16,800 nucleotides of DNA from Chitinophagaceae bacterium (GTDB lineage Bacteria > Bacteroidota > Bacteroidia > Chitinophagales > Chitinophagaceae): positions 1 through 16,800 of the forward strand of contig JANXWM010000666.1 in NCBI GenBank assembly GCA_025351145.1. Direction: 5' to 3'. The notes beneath the pieces are model-generated. The model was not told the origin of the DNA. It did no database searches and saw only the letters and a program-made list of their open reading frames with translations. Of this stretch, positions 8,126-16,224 are shown piece after piece. The stretch's first letter is position 1; each line of letters begins with the position of its first letter. The position numbers and the translations under genes were made by a program.

Positions 8126-8150
8126 CAAAAAAGCCACGCAATGCGTGGCT
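8126..8150 (-). terminator. Terminator after the PpiD-like gene
   Basis: AGCCACGC (8132-8139) and GCGTGGCT (8143-8150) form an eight-pair stem with a three-base loop. It is flanked by A-runs on the left and T-runs on the right, so it could work in both directions. On the minus strand it follows the stop codon at 8174 by 23 bases and ends in a T-tract. Confidence 0.85.
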
Positions 8151-8173
8151 TTTTTTATAAAAATAAATTACTG

Positions 8174-10279
8174 TTAATAAAAATCAGAAAGGTGGTCTTC
8201 TACATCTGCGGCCTGTCGCAATGCATTTAACGACTGGTAGCCTGCCCGCGATTTAAGCTCTGTTTCGAGGGAAGCTTTAATCATTTCGGGGCTGCTGCCT
8301 AAAGAAGAGCCTGCAAAAATAGATTCGCCGCGTACTACAAAAACGCTGAATGATCCGGCAATTGATGCGCTTACTTTGCCCTGGTTTTGTTTATTAAACG
8401 CTGCGCCAACCATTTTAGATTCGCTGCCAAGGTTGGGTATTACCGGGGATTGAAACGAAATGCTGTCTGCCACCTGAACGGCTGTACCAGAAGCTTTTGC
8501 AATATCGTCAAGTGAACTGCCTTTCATTTTTGTATTGATGATTATCTGCGCTTTCTTTTCATTACGGATAAGCGGCTCTGCCTTTGGTCTTGCAGCAGCG
8601 GCACTCATGGTTCCTTTTTTACTGATGCCGGTAATAACTGCAACAATGTATTTGTCATTCGTCTGAAAAGGAGAAGAAACATCGCCAACATTGCTTTGAT
8701 AAATCCATCTTACCATTTGCCTGTTTTCGCCAATAACAGGTATAGTAAAATCGTTCTTTTTTATATCTGCAGCGATCAATGGCTGTTTGTTTATTTTTGC
8801 CAAAGCAGCGTCGAACTGTGGTTTATCTTTATTGGTTGAGGCAAATTGTGTAGCTGCATTATTGGCAGCGTTTACAGTTTCCTGGCTTGCTACAATTGGC
8901 TTTCCGAGGTAAGCAATTTTAAAAGCAGGTTCAGCACCTTTTTGCCCGAGGATTTCTATGTAGTGATAACCAAAGGATGTTTGTACTATTTTCTTTTCGC
9001 CCGGGGCGCCGGTAAAAGCAAAATCATTGAATTGCTCCACCATTTTTCCCGTAGGGAAATAATCATAAATACCGCCTTTGTCTTTACTTCCAGGATCTTC
9101 TGAATATTTTGCACAAACGGAATCGAAGTTAGCACCGGCATTTATCTCTTTTACAGCACTGTCTAATCTTTTGTATGCAGAGCTATCGTCACGCACCCTT
9201 ACAAAAGAACTGCCATCCTGCTGCTGTTGATGTGTAGAAATAAGTATGTGTCGCACTTTAACTGAATCGGGCATTTGTTTTATCCCTATCATCTTTGCTA
9301 TTACATAATTGTTGCCGTCTAAATAAGGACCGTACATTCCACCAACAGGTAAAGCAAATATTGAATCGTTTACTTTTTGTTTTATTTCAGATTTACTGAT
9401 ATAGCTGTCGTAAAAAGGAAGCTCTGTACCATTTTTTGTTAAGAACACTTTTGCCTCTGTTGTATTTGCAAAATCATTTTTTAAAAGATTCATCTGGTTG
9501 ATAAGCGTAAGTGTATCTTCTGCATTTGGTGAGGCATCAAAATTTACATATGATATTTGCCTGGTTTCTTCTTTTTGGTCAAATTGTTTTGGGTGTTTGC
9601 TTACGTAAGTGTTAATTTCTTCGTCACTTACCTTTATTGTGCTGTCGGCAATTGAACTATATTGAACGAATACATAAGAAGCTTTGGCAAAAGAATTATT
9701 ATCTGCATTTGTTTTTTCGGCCAGCCATTTAGGAACATAGATGGCACCGGTAATAAGCACCTGGTATTTTTGACGAAGTGATTGCTGAATAGTAGGTTCA
9801 AGGTAACCGGTATATATTTGGGTTATCCTTGCATCGTTTGTATTCTTTTTCATTTGAGCAAACTGTTCCCTTGCAGCCTGCGCATTGTATATACCTGTAG
9901 CAGGATCGCTGAAAGCCTGCTGCAACCAGGATGGCGGTTTATCACCAAACAGTGCATCACTTAATTCTTTAGATGTAAACTGAAGCCCGAGCTTAGCATA
10001 AGCCTGCTGCATTACCGTTTGATCGATCATGTAATCCCACACATTACCCGTTAACTGGCTGCGGGGTGTACCATTGGCCTGCTCATAGAAAGTGAGCTTT
10101 TCTTCAAAAGCTGTTCTTTCGATGGTTGTTCCATTTACTTTTCCCAGCACATTGGAATTGGAAGATGCCCCCCTGTTTCGGGTAAATGCATCTTGCAGTA
10201 TAAATGCAATTAATGACAAGGCAATCGCTCCGAACACAAACCACGCTGCTTTATCGCGTATCCTTTGAATAACTGACAT
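8174..10279 (-). CDS. Membrane-anchored peptidyl-prolyl isomerase (PpiD/SurA type)
   Basis: This 701-residue periplasmic folding factor follows the PpiD plan. A short cytoplasmic basic segment (MSVIQRIRDK) precedes one membrane helix (about 12-29) and then a SurA_N-like chaperone region. A parvulin rotamase domain lies at about 338-455 and a long C-terminal chaperone-like region follows. The parvulin domain shows VRHILIS, KYSEDPGSKDKGG and FGYHYIEI, the usual signature blocks. It is expected to assist outer-membrane and periplasmic proteins as they leave the Sec translocon. An in-frame ATG at 10372 would add 31 residues, but the promoter at 10310-10340 lies inside that extension, and MSVIQRIRDKAAW is the conserved N-terminus. 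Length is somewhat above E. coli PpiD (about 620) and typical of Bacteroidota homologues. A terminator follows. Confidence 0.92.
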   Translation of the reverse strand: MSVIQRIRDKAAWFVFGAIALSLIAFILQDAFTRNRGASSNSNVLGKVNGTTIERTAFEEKLTFYEQANGTPRSQLTGNVWDYMIDQTVMQQAYAKLGLQFTSKELSDALFGDKPPSWLQQAFSDPATGIYNAQAAREQFAQMKKNTNDARITQIYTGYLEPTIQQSLRQKYQVLITGAIYVPKWLAEKTNADNNSFAKASYVFVQYSSIADSTIKVSDEEINTYVSKHPKQFDQKEETRQISYVNFDASPNAEDTLTLINQMNLLKNDFANTTEAKVFLTKNGTELPFYDSYISKSEIKQKVNDSIFALPVGGMYGPYLDGNNYVIAKMIGIKQMPDSVKVRHILISTHQQQQDGSSFVRVRDDSSAYKRLDSAVKEINAGANFDSVCAKYSEDPGSKDKGGIYDYFPTGKMVEQFNDFAFTGAPGEKKIVQTSFGYHYIEILGQKGAEPAFKIAYLGKPIVASQETVNAANNAATQFASTNKDKPQFDAALAKINKQPLIAADIKKNDFTIPVIGENRQMVRWIYQSNVGDVSSPFQTNDKYIVAVITGISKKGTMSAAAARPKAEPLIRNEKKAQIIINTKMKGSSLDDIAKASGTAVQVADSISFQSPVIPNLGSESKMVGAAFNKQNQGKVSASIAGSFSVFVVRGESIFAGSSLGSSPEMIKASLETELKSRAGYQSLNALRQAADVEDHLSDFY

Positions 10280-10309
10280 AATATTATGTATATGATTTTT
10301 AGAGGATGG

Positions 10310-10340
10310 CAAAAATAGGGTAATAATACAATTGAACAAA
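10310..10340 (-). promoter_or_regulatory. Promoter of the PpiD-like gene
   Basis: The minus strand carries TTTG (10337-10340), a 19-base spacer, and TATTTTTG (10310-10317). This is a full match to the Bacteroidota vegetative promoter form TTTG-n19-TAnnTTTG. It lies 30 bases before ATG 10279. Confidence 0.7.
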
Positions 10341-10490
10341 TTGTGAATAACTAAGAGCCTGTATAGTTGCAATTTTTTTCAGGATTAATTAATGATTGTA
10401 TTACATTTTTGCACAGGCAGCAGGTTAAAATTTATTTGGGTAACTGCAACAGATACTGAAGATGACCATTATATGAAAGATGAAAGGATT

Positions 10491-10510
10491 GCGACGCAAG
10501 GGACGATGCT
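10491..10510. repeat. Single arm of the intergenic repeat family
   Basis: GCGACGCAAGGGACGATGCT is the reverse complement of the outer half of the family arm. Together with the preceding bases (GATGAAAGGATT) it matches the right arm of copy B over about 32 positions with only a few differences. No left arm was found within about 250 bases on either side. Confidence 0.65.
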
Positions 10511-10877
10511 ATAAAAACTAATGCTTGTAATAAAGCTCATAAGTTATATATGGGGCTTTAATAAACGGTTGTGAAACTCCTTTTAACATGCCCCCTGTTG
10601 ATAAGATATATTATCTGTTAGTAAAGGATGGTTTTTGATTTTAATTTCTGGAAACAAAAAGAACAAATACACGGTTTTTTGGCAAATGAAGCTTTGAGAT
10701 GATATTGCCAACATTTTAATTCCTCTTAATTAACAGTGGATATGGTGTGATTATATTGATGGGTATATCGTATCTATTTTTTATCAACGGATGTTAAGAA
10801 CACAGTAAAATGTTTACTGAGATTGATTTACGGTATGTGTATTTTTTGTTTATTTCTGTTGGTAACCGAACCGTAAT

Positions 10878-10885
10878 TAACTTTG
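10878..10885 (+). promoter_or_regulatory. Putative -7 promoter element of nadA
   Basis: TAACTTTG matches TAnnTTTG, with a TTG 16 bases upstream (10859-10861). It would give a leader of roughly 80-90 bases that contains the palindrome at 10953. This is the best candidate in the region but not unique evidence. Confidence 0.4.
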
Positions 10886-10952
10886 TTCAATGGGGATAAT
10901 AAACTTATCACGATATACACACCCGTAATAGTAATAGTGTTTTATAATAATA

Positions 10953-10966
10953 ATGTATTAATACAT
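10953..10966. promoter_or_regulatory. Perfect 14-base palindrome just before nadA
   Basis: ATGTATTAATACAT is its own reverse complement and ends eight bases before the nadA ATG. A palindrome this close to a start codon could be an operator, for example for an NAD-responsive repressor. AT-rich palindromes also arise by chance, and no regulator gene lies nearby. Confidence 0.3.
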
Positions 10967-10974
10967 ATACTACA

Positions 10975-11988
10975 ATGGATATTAACATTGCCGGAGCGAA
11001 AAATAAAATCAACGAAATTGGTTTCCTGGATATTGATGTAGATCCTGAACTGGACCTGTTTCATGAAATTGAAATTTTGAAAAAAGAAAAGAATGCAATA
11101 GTGCTTGCACACTATTACCAGGAGCCGGATATTCAGGACGTGGCAGATTATATCGGCGACAGTCTTGGCCTTGCACAACAGGCGGCAATGACCAATGCTG
11201 GTATGATTGTTTTTGCAGGCGTTAACTTTATGGCTGAAACTGCAAAAATTCTTAACCATTCTAAAAAAGTTTTACTGCCCGATCTTAAAGCTGGCTGCTC
11301 GCTTGCAGACAGTGCCCCTGCTGACCTTTTTAAAAGGTTTAAGGACAAGTATGCAGACCACATTGTTATCTCGTATATTAACTGCTCTGCAGACATTAAA
11401 GCATTGAGCGATATTATTTGCACAAGCAGTAATGCAAAGGCGATTATAGAAAGTGTACCAAGAGAACAGCCCATTATTTTTGCTCCTGATAAAAACCTGG
11501 GCGCATATCTTAACAAGCAAACGGGGCGCAACATGGTGTTATGGAATGGGGCTTGTATGGTTCATGAGATTTTTAGTTTGGAGAAGATAACGAAGCTTAA
11601 AATGCGTAATCCGGGGGCTAAACTGATAGCACATCCTGAATGCGAGGAAGCTGTGCTTAGAATTGCTGATTATATAGGCAGTACAACACAACTTTTAAAT
11701 TATGCAGTTACAGATTCATGTAACGAATTTATTGTAGCAACAGAAACGGGAATACTTCACCAAATGCAAAAGGATGCGCCTGGTAAAACCTTTATTCCTG
11801 CACCTCCAAATAATTCGTGTGCGTGCAACGATTGTCCTCACATGAAATTGAATACGCTTGAAAAATTGTACCTGTGCATGCAGTACGAAACCCCAGAAAT
11901 TACCATGGATGAAGGCCTTAGACTTGCAGCTTTAAAACCTATGGAAAGGATGATGCAAATAAGTAAAGCTGCGGGATTAATTAAATAA
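10975..11988 (+). CDS. nadA: Quinolinate synthase A
   Basis: NadA condenses iminoaspartate with dihydroxyacetone phosphate to make quinolinate, the precursor of NAD, using a [4Fe-4S] cluster. The protein has 337 residues. The three cluster cysteines are visible as C108 (KAGCSL), C194 (NGACMVH) and C287 in SCACNDCPHM, where C282 and C284 are also present. Active-site blocks include LAHYYQ with H46, GDSLGLA (61-67), ISYINCSAD (132-140), APDKNLG (170-176) and AHPEC (219-223). No nadB or nadC lies in this window, so the iminoaspartate source must be encoded elsewhere. The next gene converges on it, with repeat copy D between the two. Confidence 0.96.
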   Translation: MDINIAGAKNKINEIGFLDIDVDPELDLFHEIEILKKEKNAIVLAHYYQEPDIQDVADYIGDSLGLAQQAAMTNAGMIVFAGVNFMAETAKILNHSKKVLLPDLKAGCSLADSAPADLFKRFKDKYADHIVISYINCSADIKALSDIICTSSNAKAIIESVPREQPIIFAPDKNLGAYLNKQTGRNMVLWNGACMVHEIFSLEKITKLKMRNPGAKLIAHPECEEAVLRIADYIGSTTQLLNYAVTDSCNEFIVATETGILHQMQKDAPGKTFIPAPPNNSCACNDCPHMKLNTLEKLYLCMQYETPEITMDEGLRLAALKPMERMMQISKAAGLIK

Positions 11989-12023
11989 TTTTAGTATAGT
12001 TTTTTTACGATCTGTATTACTAC

Positions 12024-12190
12024 TATCGTCGACTGTTGTGTCACTCACTTGTACGTTCGGAGAATTATTCGGCCCTGGGCCGTTACGTTTAAATTTATCA
12101 ACCAGGCCTTCATGCTATGTTTATAATCTTCGCGTAAATGCCGAATATAGCGATTCAGTACAAGTGAGTGACACAACGATGTATCATAGC
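12024..12190. repeat. Intergenic inverted-repeat element, copy D (most diverged, best paired)
   Basis: The 20 bases at 12035-12054 (ending TCACTCACTTGTAC) pair perfectly with 12158-12177. Compared with copy C the 15-base core differs at positions 4 (A for G) and 6 (T for A), and both changes are mirrored in the other arm. The left arm continues into GTTCGG as in the other copies. A small GC-rich palindrome, CGGCCC-T-GGGCCG, lies inside at 12069-12081. The element occupies the convergent gap between nadA and the next gene; no T-tract follows the stem, so it is not an ordinary terminator. Confidence 0.8.
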
Positions 12191-12225
12191 AGCACTTCTG
12201 TTGGCTCAATAATTTTCTAATTTTA

Positions 12226-13014
12226 TTAATTGGGTTCAGGCCGCATGAAAATAGACTCTTGTTGTTTTTTATTAGCAGCATATATTTTGTGGCATTGTTC
12301 AATGTAATAACCGAGTTCAATGTCGTTCATTGTTTGGAGGAGTTCGTATGATGGGCGTGAGATGTTCATAAAACTATCTAATGAGTTATTTGATAAGCCT
12401 GTTAGTTTATGCACGAGAAATTTTGTAAAACGGTGGTTGACATATTTATCTTCTTCTTCCTGTATTAACCTGTTTTGCATGGTTAATATTTGCCTGTTTC
12501 TTTTAAAGCGGAACATGTTTATTATTTCGTCAAGATCTAAACCTGCAGTTACACCACCAGGTACATAAGACGAAGTTGAAGCGCTGCTTAATTTAAGCCC
12601 AGGCTTTTTGAAATTGAAAATTTTTGCATACTCCTGGCGGTTCTGCATTGAATCAAATCTGTAATTACTGTTTCTTACTTTAACCGCTGGAAGCCAAGCT
12701 GCGTCTACATGTAATGCAATTTCGAAGTTGGTAATATCACGAATAGTATCCACGGCATATTTAAGTGTTCGTTTAGATAAATAGGAAAACCAAACACTGT
12801 CTTTTTTAAAAATAACTACAGTAAATTTTCCTGTTGAATCTGTAATAGTATTTGATCCTGAGGAAGTTTGTACGGTAACAGCTTCGAGGGGTCTTTGATT
12901 AAAAAAATCATAAACTGTGCCACTAAGTTTTGTTTGTTGTGCAAAGAGGGTTTGGGCCGGTAAAGCAATAGCAAAAAAACATATAATTAATGCATGGAGT
13001 AGTATTCTTTTCAA
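12226..13014 (-). CDS. Secreted CarboxypepD_reg-like domain protein
   Basis: The 262-residue protein begins with a typical signal peptide (basic MKR, a hydrophobic stretch, likely cleavage after FAQ or near residue 25). Next comes a carboxypeptidase-regulatory-like beta-sandwich domain (about 28-100) that starts LSGTVYDFFNQRPLEAVTVQT and contains DSTGKFTVVI. The rest (about 110-262) is a charged, probably helical region I do not recognise. In Bacteroidota this small domain is common at the N-termini of TonB receptors and in standalone exported proteins; there is no TonB-receptor barrel here. It is probably periplasmic or at the outer membrane. It converges on nadA, and no promoter match was seen upstream. 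Confidence 0.78.
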   Translation of the reverse strand: MKRILLHALIICFFAIALPAQTLFAQQTKLSGTVYDFFNQRPLEAVTVQTSSGSNTITDSTGKFTVVIFKKDSVWFSYLSKRTLKYAVDTIRDITNFEIALHVDAAWLPAVKVRNSNYRFDSMQNRQEYAKIFNFKKPGLKLSSASTSSYVPGGVTAGLDLDEIINMFRFKRNRQILTMQNRLIQEEEDKYVNHRFTKFLVHKLTGLSNNSLDSFMNISRPSYELLQTMNDIELGYYIEQCHKIYAANKKQQESIFMRPEPN

Positions 13015-13144
13015 GCCATTTTTATTTTCTTTGTAATATTAATGATTGAAACGTTACCCGTGAATGAATACAAGATTATTTAACCCCTCTTTTAGAATTT
13101 GGTGTATAGGTTTTACTAAACTAAGGCTTTAATATAACGTAAAA

Positions 13145-15013
13145 TTACCTGCCCATATATACCATTAAAATTTGCACATCGCTCGGATTTACACCACTTA
13201 TGCGCCCTGCCTGACCAAGTGTACGGGGCCTTATTTTCTTAAATTTCTGAAGAGCTTCATTACTTAAAGAAGATATTTTGTCATAATTAAAGCTATCTGG
13301 AATAAGAAGTTCTTCCATTGATGACATTTTTTTTACAAGATCATTTTCTTTCTCGATGTACCTTTCGTATTTGATTTGTATTTCTGCCTGTTCTAATTCT
13401 TTATCCGTAAATTCTTTTGTTTTATCCTGAAGTTCAGGAATTGCTTTTATTAAAGAAACAATATCAACATCCGGGCGTAATAAAATCTTTGAAGCTTTTT
13501 GTTTATCTGTAAGTGGTGATGATTGTATTTCGTTAAAGTACGCTATAATGGTGTCAGGGATGATTGTGGTGTTTTGGAGTACGCTGCATATTTCCTGGAC
13601 TGCATTTTTCTTATGTTCTACGTTATCCATCCTTTCTTTTGAAGCAAGTCCAATATTGTAGCTAAGTTCTGTGAGGCGTAAATCTGCATTATCCTGTCTT
13701 AACAAAGTGCGGTATTCTGCTCTGCTGGTAAACATGCGATAAGGTTCTTCTGTTCCTTTACTGATAAGATCATCAATAAGAACTCCTATATAAGCCTCAC
13801 TTCTTTTTAAGATTAATGGATCTTTTTCATTTATTTTTTGATGAGCATTTATTCCAGCCATTATTCCTTGACAGGCAGCTTCCTCGTAACCAGTTGTTCC
13901 ATTAACTTGCCCTGCGAAAAATAGATTGTTTATTTTTTTAGTTTCAAGAGAATGTTTCAGTTGAGTAGGAGGAAAAAAATCGTATTCAATAGCGTAACCA
14001 GGACGAAACATTTTAGAAGTCTCAAAGCCAGGTATACTACGAATAGCTTCGTATTGTACTTCTTCTGGCAGCGATGTGGAAAATCCATTTACATATATCT
14101 CAATTGTATCAAACCCTTCTGGCTCTACAAATATTTGATGTCGATCTCTATCTGCAAAACGGTTAATCTTATCTTCTATACTAGGGCAGTATCTTGGTCC
14201 AACTCCATCAATTCTTCCGGTAAACATTGGACTTCTATCGAATCCTGTTTTAAGAATATCATGGACCTTATTATTAGTGTAAGTAATAAAACAACTTTTT
14301 TGTTGTTCGGGTTTTATTCGGTTAACGTCAAGATATGAAAATCCTGTAATCTGTTCGTCGCCTTTCTGTTCATCCATTTTTTTGTAATCTAAACTTCTTC
14401 CGTCTACCCTGGGTGGTGTTCCGGTTTTAAGCCTGTCACTTTCAAACCCAAATTCAACTAACTGTTCTGTAATACCGGAGGAAGCTTTTTCTGCTACTCT
14501 CCCCCCTCCAAATTTTTTTTCTCCGATATGAATTATACCATTCAAAAAAGTACCGCTGGTGACGATAACGGCTTTCGAATAGATTGTGTGCCCCAATCCC
14601 GTTATCACTCCGCATGCAGCAGTATTTTCAATAATAATTGACTGAACAGTATCCTGATAAAAATCAACATTTAGTGTTTGTTCCAGCATGGTTCGCCATG
14701 TTCCAGCAAAGAGCATTCTATCGCTTTGAGCCCTTGGACTCCACATCGCTGGGCCTTTACTTTTATTTAACATCCTGAATTGTAGCATGCTTTTGTCAGT
14801 AACTATTCCGCTATATCCTCCCAAAGCATCTATTTCTCTAACTATTTGCCCTTTCGCAATTCCTCCCATTGCCGGATTGCAACTCATCTGGGCTATTGTC
14901 TGCATATTCATGGTGACCAGTAGCACCTTGCTTCCCATGTTTGCAGCTGCAGCTGCAGCTTCACAACCGGCATGGCCGGCACCTATAACAATAATATCAT
15001 ATTTCTGAAACAT
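13145..15013 (-). CDS. mnmG: tRNA uridine-5-carboxymethylaminomethyl modification enzyme MnmG (GidA)
   Basis: MnmG, with MnmE, adds the carboxymethylaminomethyl group to wobble uridine 34 of certain tRNAs, using FAD and methylene-THF. The 622-residue length is standard. The FAD-binding GAGHAG is at 11-16. Other conserved blocks are MSCNPAMGGIAKGQIVREIDALGG (43-66), TGTPPRVDGRS (197-207), PRYCPSIEDK (273-282) and FAGQVNGTTGYEEAACQG. The C-terminal helical domain ends with LGQAGRISGVNPSDVQ. Two conserved cysteines are seen at 45 and 276. ATG 15013 gives the canonical start MFQKYDIIVIGAG. A -7 element lies only seven bases upstream, so the message may be leaderless. No mnmE is in this window. 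Confidence 0.97.
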   Translation of the reverse strand: MFQKYDIIVIGAGHAGCEAAAAAANMGSKVLLVTMNMQTIAQMSCNPAMGGIAKGQIVREIDALGGYSGIVTDKSMLQFRMLNKSKGPAMWSPRAQSDRMLFAGTWRTMLEQTLNVDFYQDTVQSIIIENTAACGVITGLGHTIYSKAVIVTSGTFLNGIIHIGEKKFGGGRVAEKASSGITEQLVEFGFESDRLKTGTPPRVDGRSLDYKKMDEQKGDEQITGFSYLDVNRIKPEQQKSCFITYTNNKVHDILKTGFDRSPMFTGRIDGVGPRYCPSIEDKINRFADRDRHQIFVEPEGFDTIEIYVNGFSTSLPEEVQYEAIRSIPGFETSKMFRPGYAIEYDFFPPTQLKHSLETKKINNLFFAGQVNGTTGYEEAACQGIMAGINAHQKINEKDPLILKRSEAYIGVLIDDLISKGTEEPYRMFTSRAEYRTLLRQDNADLRLTELSYNIGLASKERMDNVEHKKNAVQEICSVLQNTTIIPDTIIAYFNEIQSSPLTDKQKASKILLRPDVDIVSLIKAIPELQDKTKEFTDKELEQAEIQIKYERYIEKENDLVKKMSSMEELLIPDSFNYDKISSLSNEALQKFKKIRPRTLGQAGRISGVNPSDVQILMVYMGR

Positions 15014-15020
15014 AAGACGA

Positions 15021-15028
15021 CAAAGATA
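15021..15028 (-). promoter_or_regulatory. Putative -7 promoter element of mnmG
   Basis: The minus strand reads TATCTTTG, matching TAnnTTTG, and ends seven bases before ATG 15013. Transcription would then start at or next to the start codon. No clear TTG was found at the -33 distance. Confidence 0.45.
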
Positions 15029-15075
15029 CTTTGATCATAGTATGTAATATTTAGAGAATCTTAAAAGGAGTCAAC

Positions 15076-15693
15076 TCATTTAGGTAGATCAAATTTTTTC
15101 AAAAAGGATCGCTCTGCAAGTATTTCTGAAAGTGGGACAGCAGAATTGAGCTTAGAGAACTCGTAAGGGCTTAATGTGGAAATAATATCAAGATCTTGTT
15201 TTTTGTTAACTATAAAATCAGTCAGTTTTTTACTTTTTGAAATTCTTGTTTCCTCAATTCCAATTATTTTTTCAACCATCAGTCCGCATATTAAATAGTT
15301 TGTGTTTTTATATAGTAATTCAAAATAAGCCTTCGCTGTGAGTAAGTCGGTAATGTGATTATTTTTTGCAAACGACTCTTTTTTTTGCACTCTAATGTTA
15401 GTGAAATTCCAACAAAGTTTTAGATCTGACTCATTATTAAAATCAAAATAGACTGGAGGTATTATATGATCAAATTGCCAAACAGATGAAAAATTATCCC
15501 ATTTCATATCTGAATCAAACTGTAACTCTACCCAAGATCTTAATCTTGATATATCAAGTCCAAAGTATATAGCATAAAATGAGCTTTTATTTTTTTCAAG
15601 AACATATCTTCTAAGAGCTATTTGCCATTTCTTTTTACCTCTTATTATTACTGAATCACTTATGTCTGTATTTAATGTCCATTTTTTTCTCAT
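15076..15693 (-). CDS. Orphan HNH-type endonuclease-like protein
   Basis: The 205-residue protein resembles the compact HNH nucleases of phages and mobile DNA. Its central part has the layout IYFGLDISRLRSWVE (42-56), LQFDSDMKWDN (57-67), WQFDHIIPP (72-80), CWNFTNIRVQKKE (94-106) and then N111. This matches the usual order: a small-domain lead-in, DH, then N and a final N or H. Likely catalytic and metal residues are D75-H76, N96/N99 and N111; this is by pattern only. The C-terminal 90 residues are unrecognised and no DNA-binding zinc ribbon is visible. The gene is AT-rich relative to metF or yidC and borders decayed transposon DNA, which suggests acquisition. It lies 62 bases upstream of mnmG on the same strand. 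No partner methylase or toxin-antitoxin mate is visible. Confidence 0.65.
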   Translation of the reverse strand: MRKKWTLNTDISDSVIIRGKKKWQIALRRYVLEKNKSSFYAIYFGLDISRLRSWVELQFDSDMKWDNFSSVWQFDHIIPPVYFDFNNESDLKLCWNFTNIRVQKKESFAKNNHITDLLTAKAYFELLYKNTNYLICGLMVEKIIGIEETRISKSKKLTDFIVNKKQDLDIISTLSPYEFSKLNSAVPLSEILAERSFLKKFDLPK

Positions 15694-16224
15694 TATTTAA
15701 AGGTAATGTTTCGTAGCGAAACTGTTACTTGTGGAACAGTAGTGGTTTCTTTACATTTCTTGTAGCATAGTTAATAGTCAAGATTAATAGCAGATTCTAA
15801 AAAATGCAATGGAAACGTTGAAGTTGCATAAAAAATAAAGATTTTAACCGGTTGGCGGAGTTAATATGCCAAAGTATTCTTAACTCTACCAACAGGTTTG
15901 TGGCATGTAATGTTGTTTAAGAGTTGTAAAATTAGTAACCTGATTACCGGCGTCAATACCTTGAGTTTAAGGCCAATAAAGTATTTGATGTAATTTGGCT
16001 GGATCATAAACTGGTCACACAACTAAGAAAAATCGGTTCAGCTCTAATTGAGAAGTAGAAAAAATTCCAGTGCAATAGTTTGAAAATCAACTAAAAAAGC
16101 CTTATTTTTTATGGCATTAGAGTTTTTTAAAGTCAATTTCCCGCAGAATCTATTAGCGTATTTGTTTCTTGGAGATTCTAAAAGTAAAAAAACCGAATGT
16201 GTAATATGGGTTAGAAGTGTGCAT
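15694..16224. other. Non-coding stretch with small hairpins and gene debris
   Basis: No intact gene is seen. Immediately upstream of the HNH gene, GTTTCG-TAG-CGAAAC (15708-15722) and ACTGTT/AACAGT (15721-15740) form two adjacent small hairpins. Between 15938 and 16059 one plus-strand frame without a start codon reads like a protein fragment (ending LRKIGSALIEK). The remainder, up to the IS remnant, shows nothing I can name. Confidence 0.45.

Larger units (their letters stand above)
10280..10974. other. Long divergent intergenic region before nadA
   Basis: Nearly 700 bases separate the PpiD-like gene from nadA. It holds the PpiD promoter, one repeat arm (10491-10510), a candidate nadA promoter (10878-10885) and a palindrome next to the nadA start. 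The stretch from about 10515 to 10850 is AT-rich; I see no open frame with coding character, no tRNA and no clear terminator there. Confidence 0.6.

Noticed and set aside
1818..12190. CRISPR-like repeats
   Set aside because: The repeats are kilobases apart, occur in both orientations as paired arms, and have no regular spacers.
12024..12190. Copies C and D as simple bidirectional terminators
   Set aside because: The stems enclose about 95-110 bases and lack T-tracts; copies A and B lie between divergent genes where no terminator is needed.
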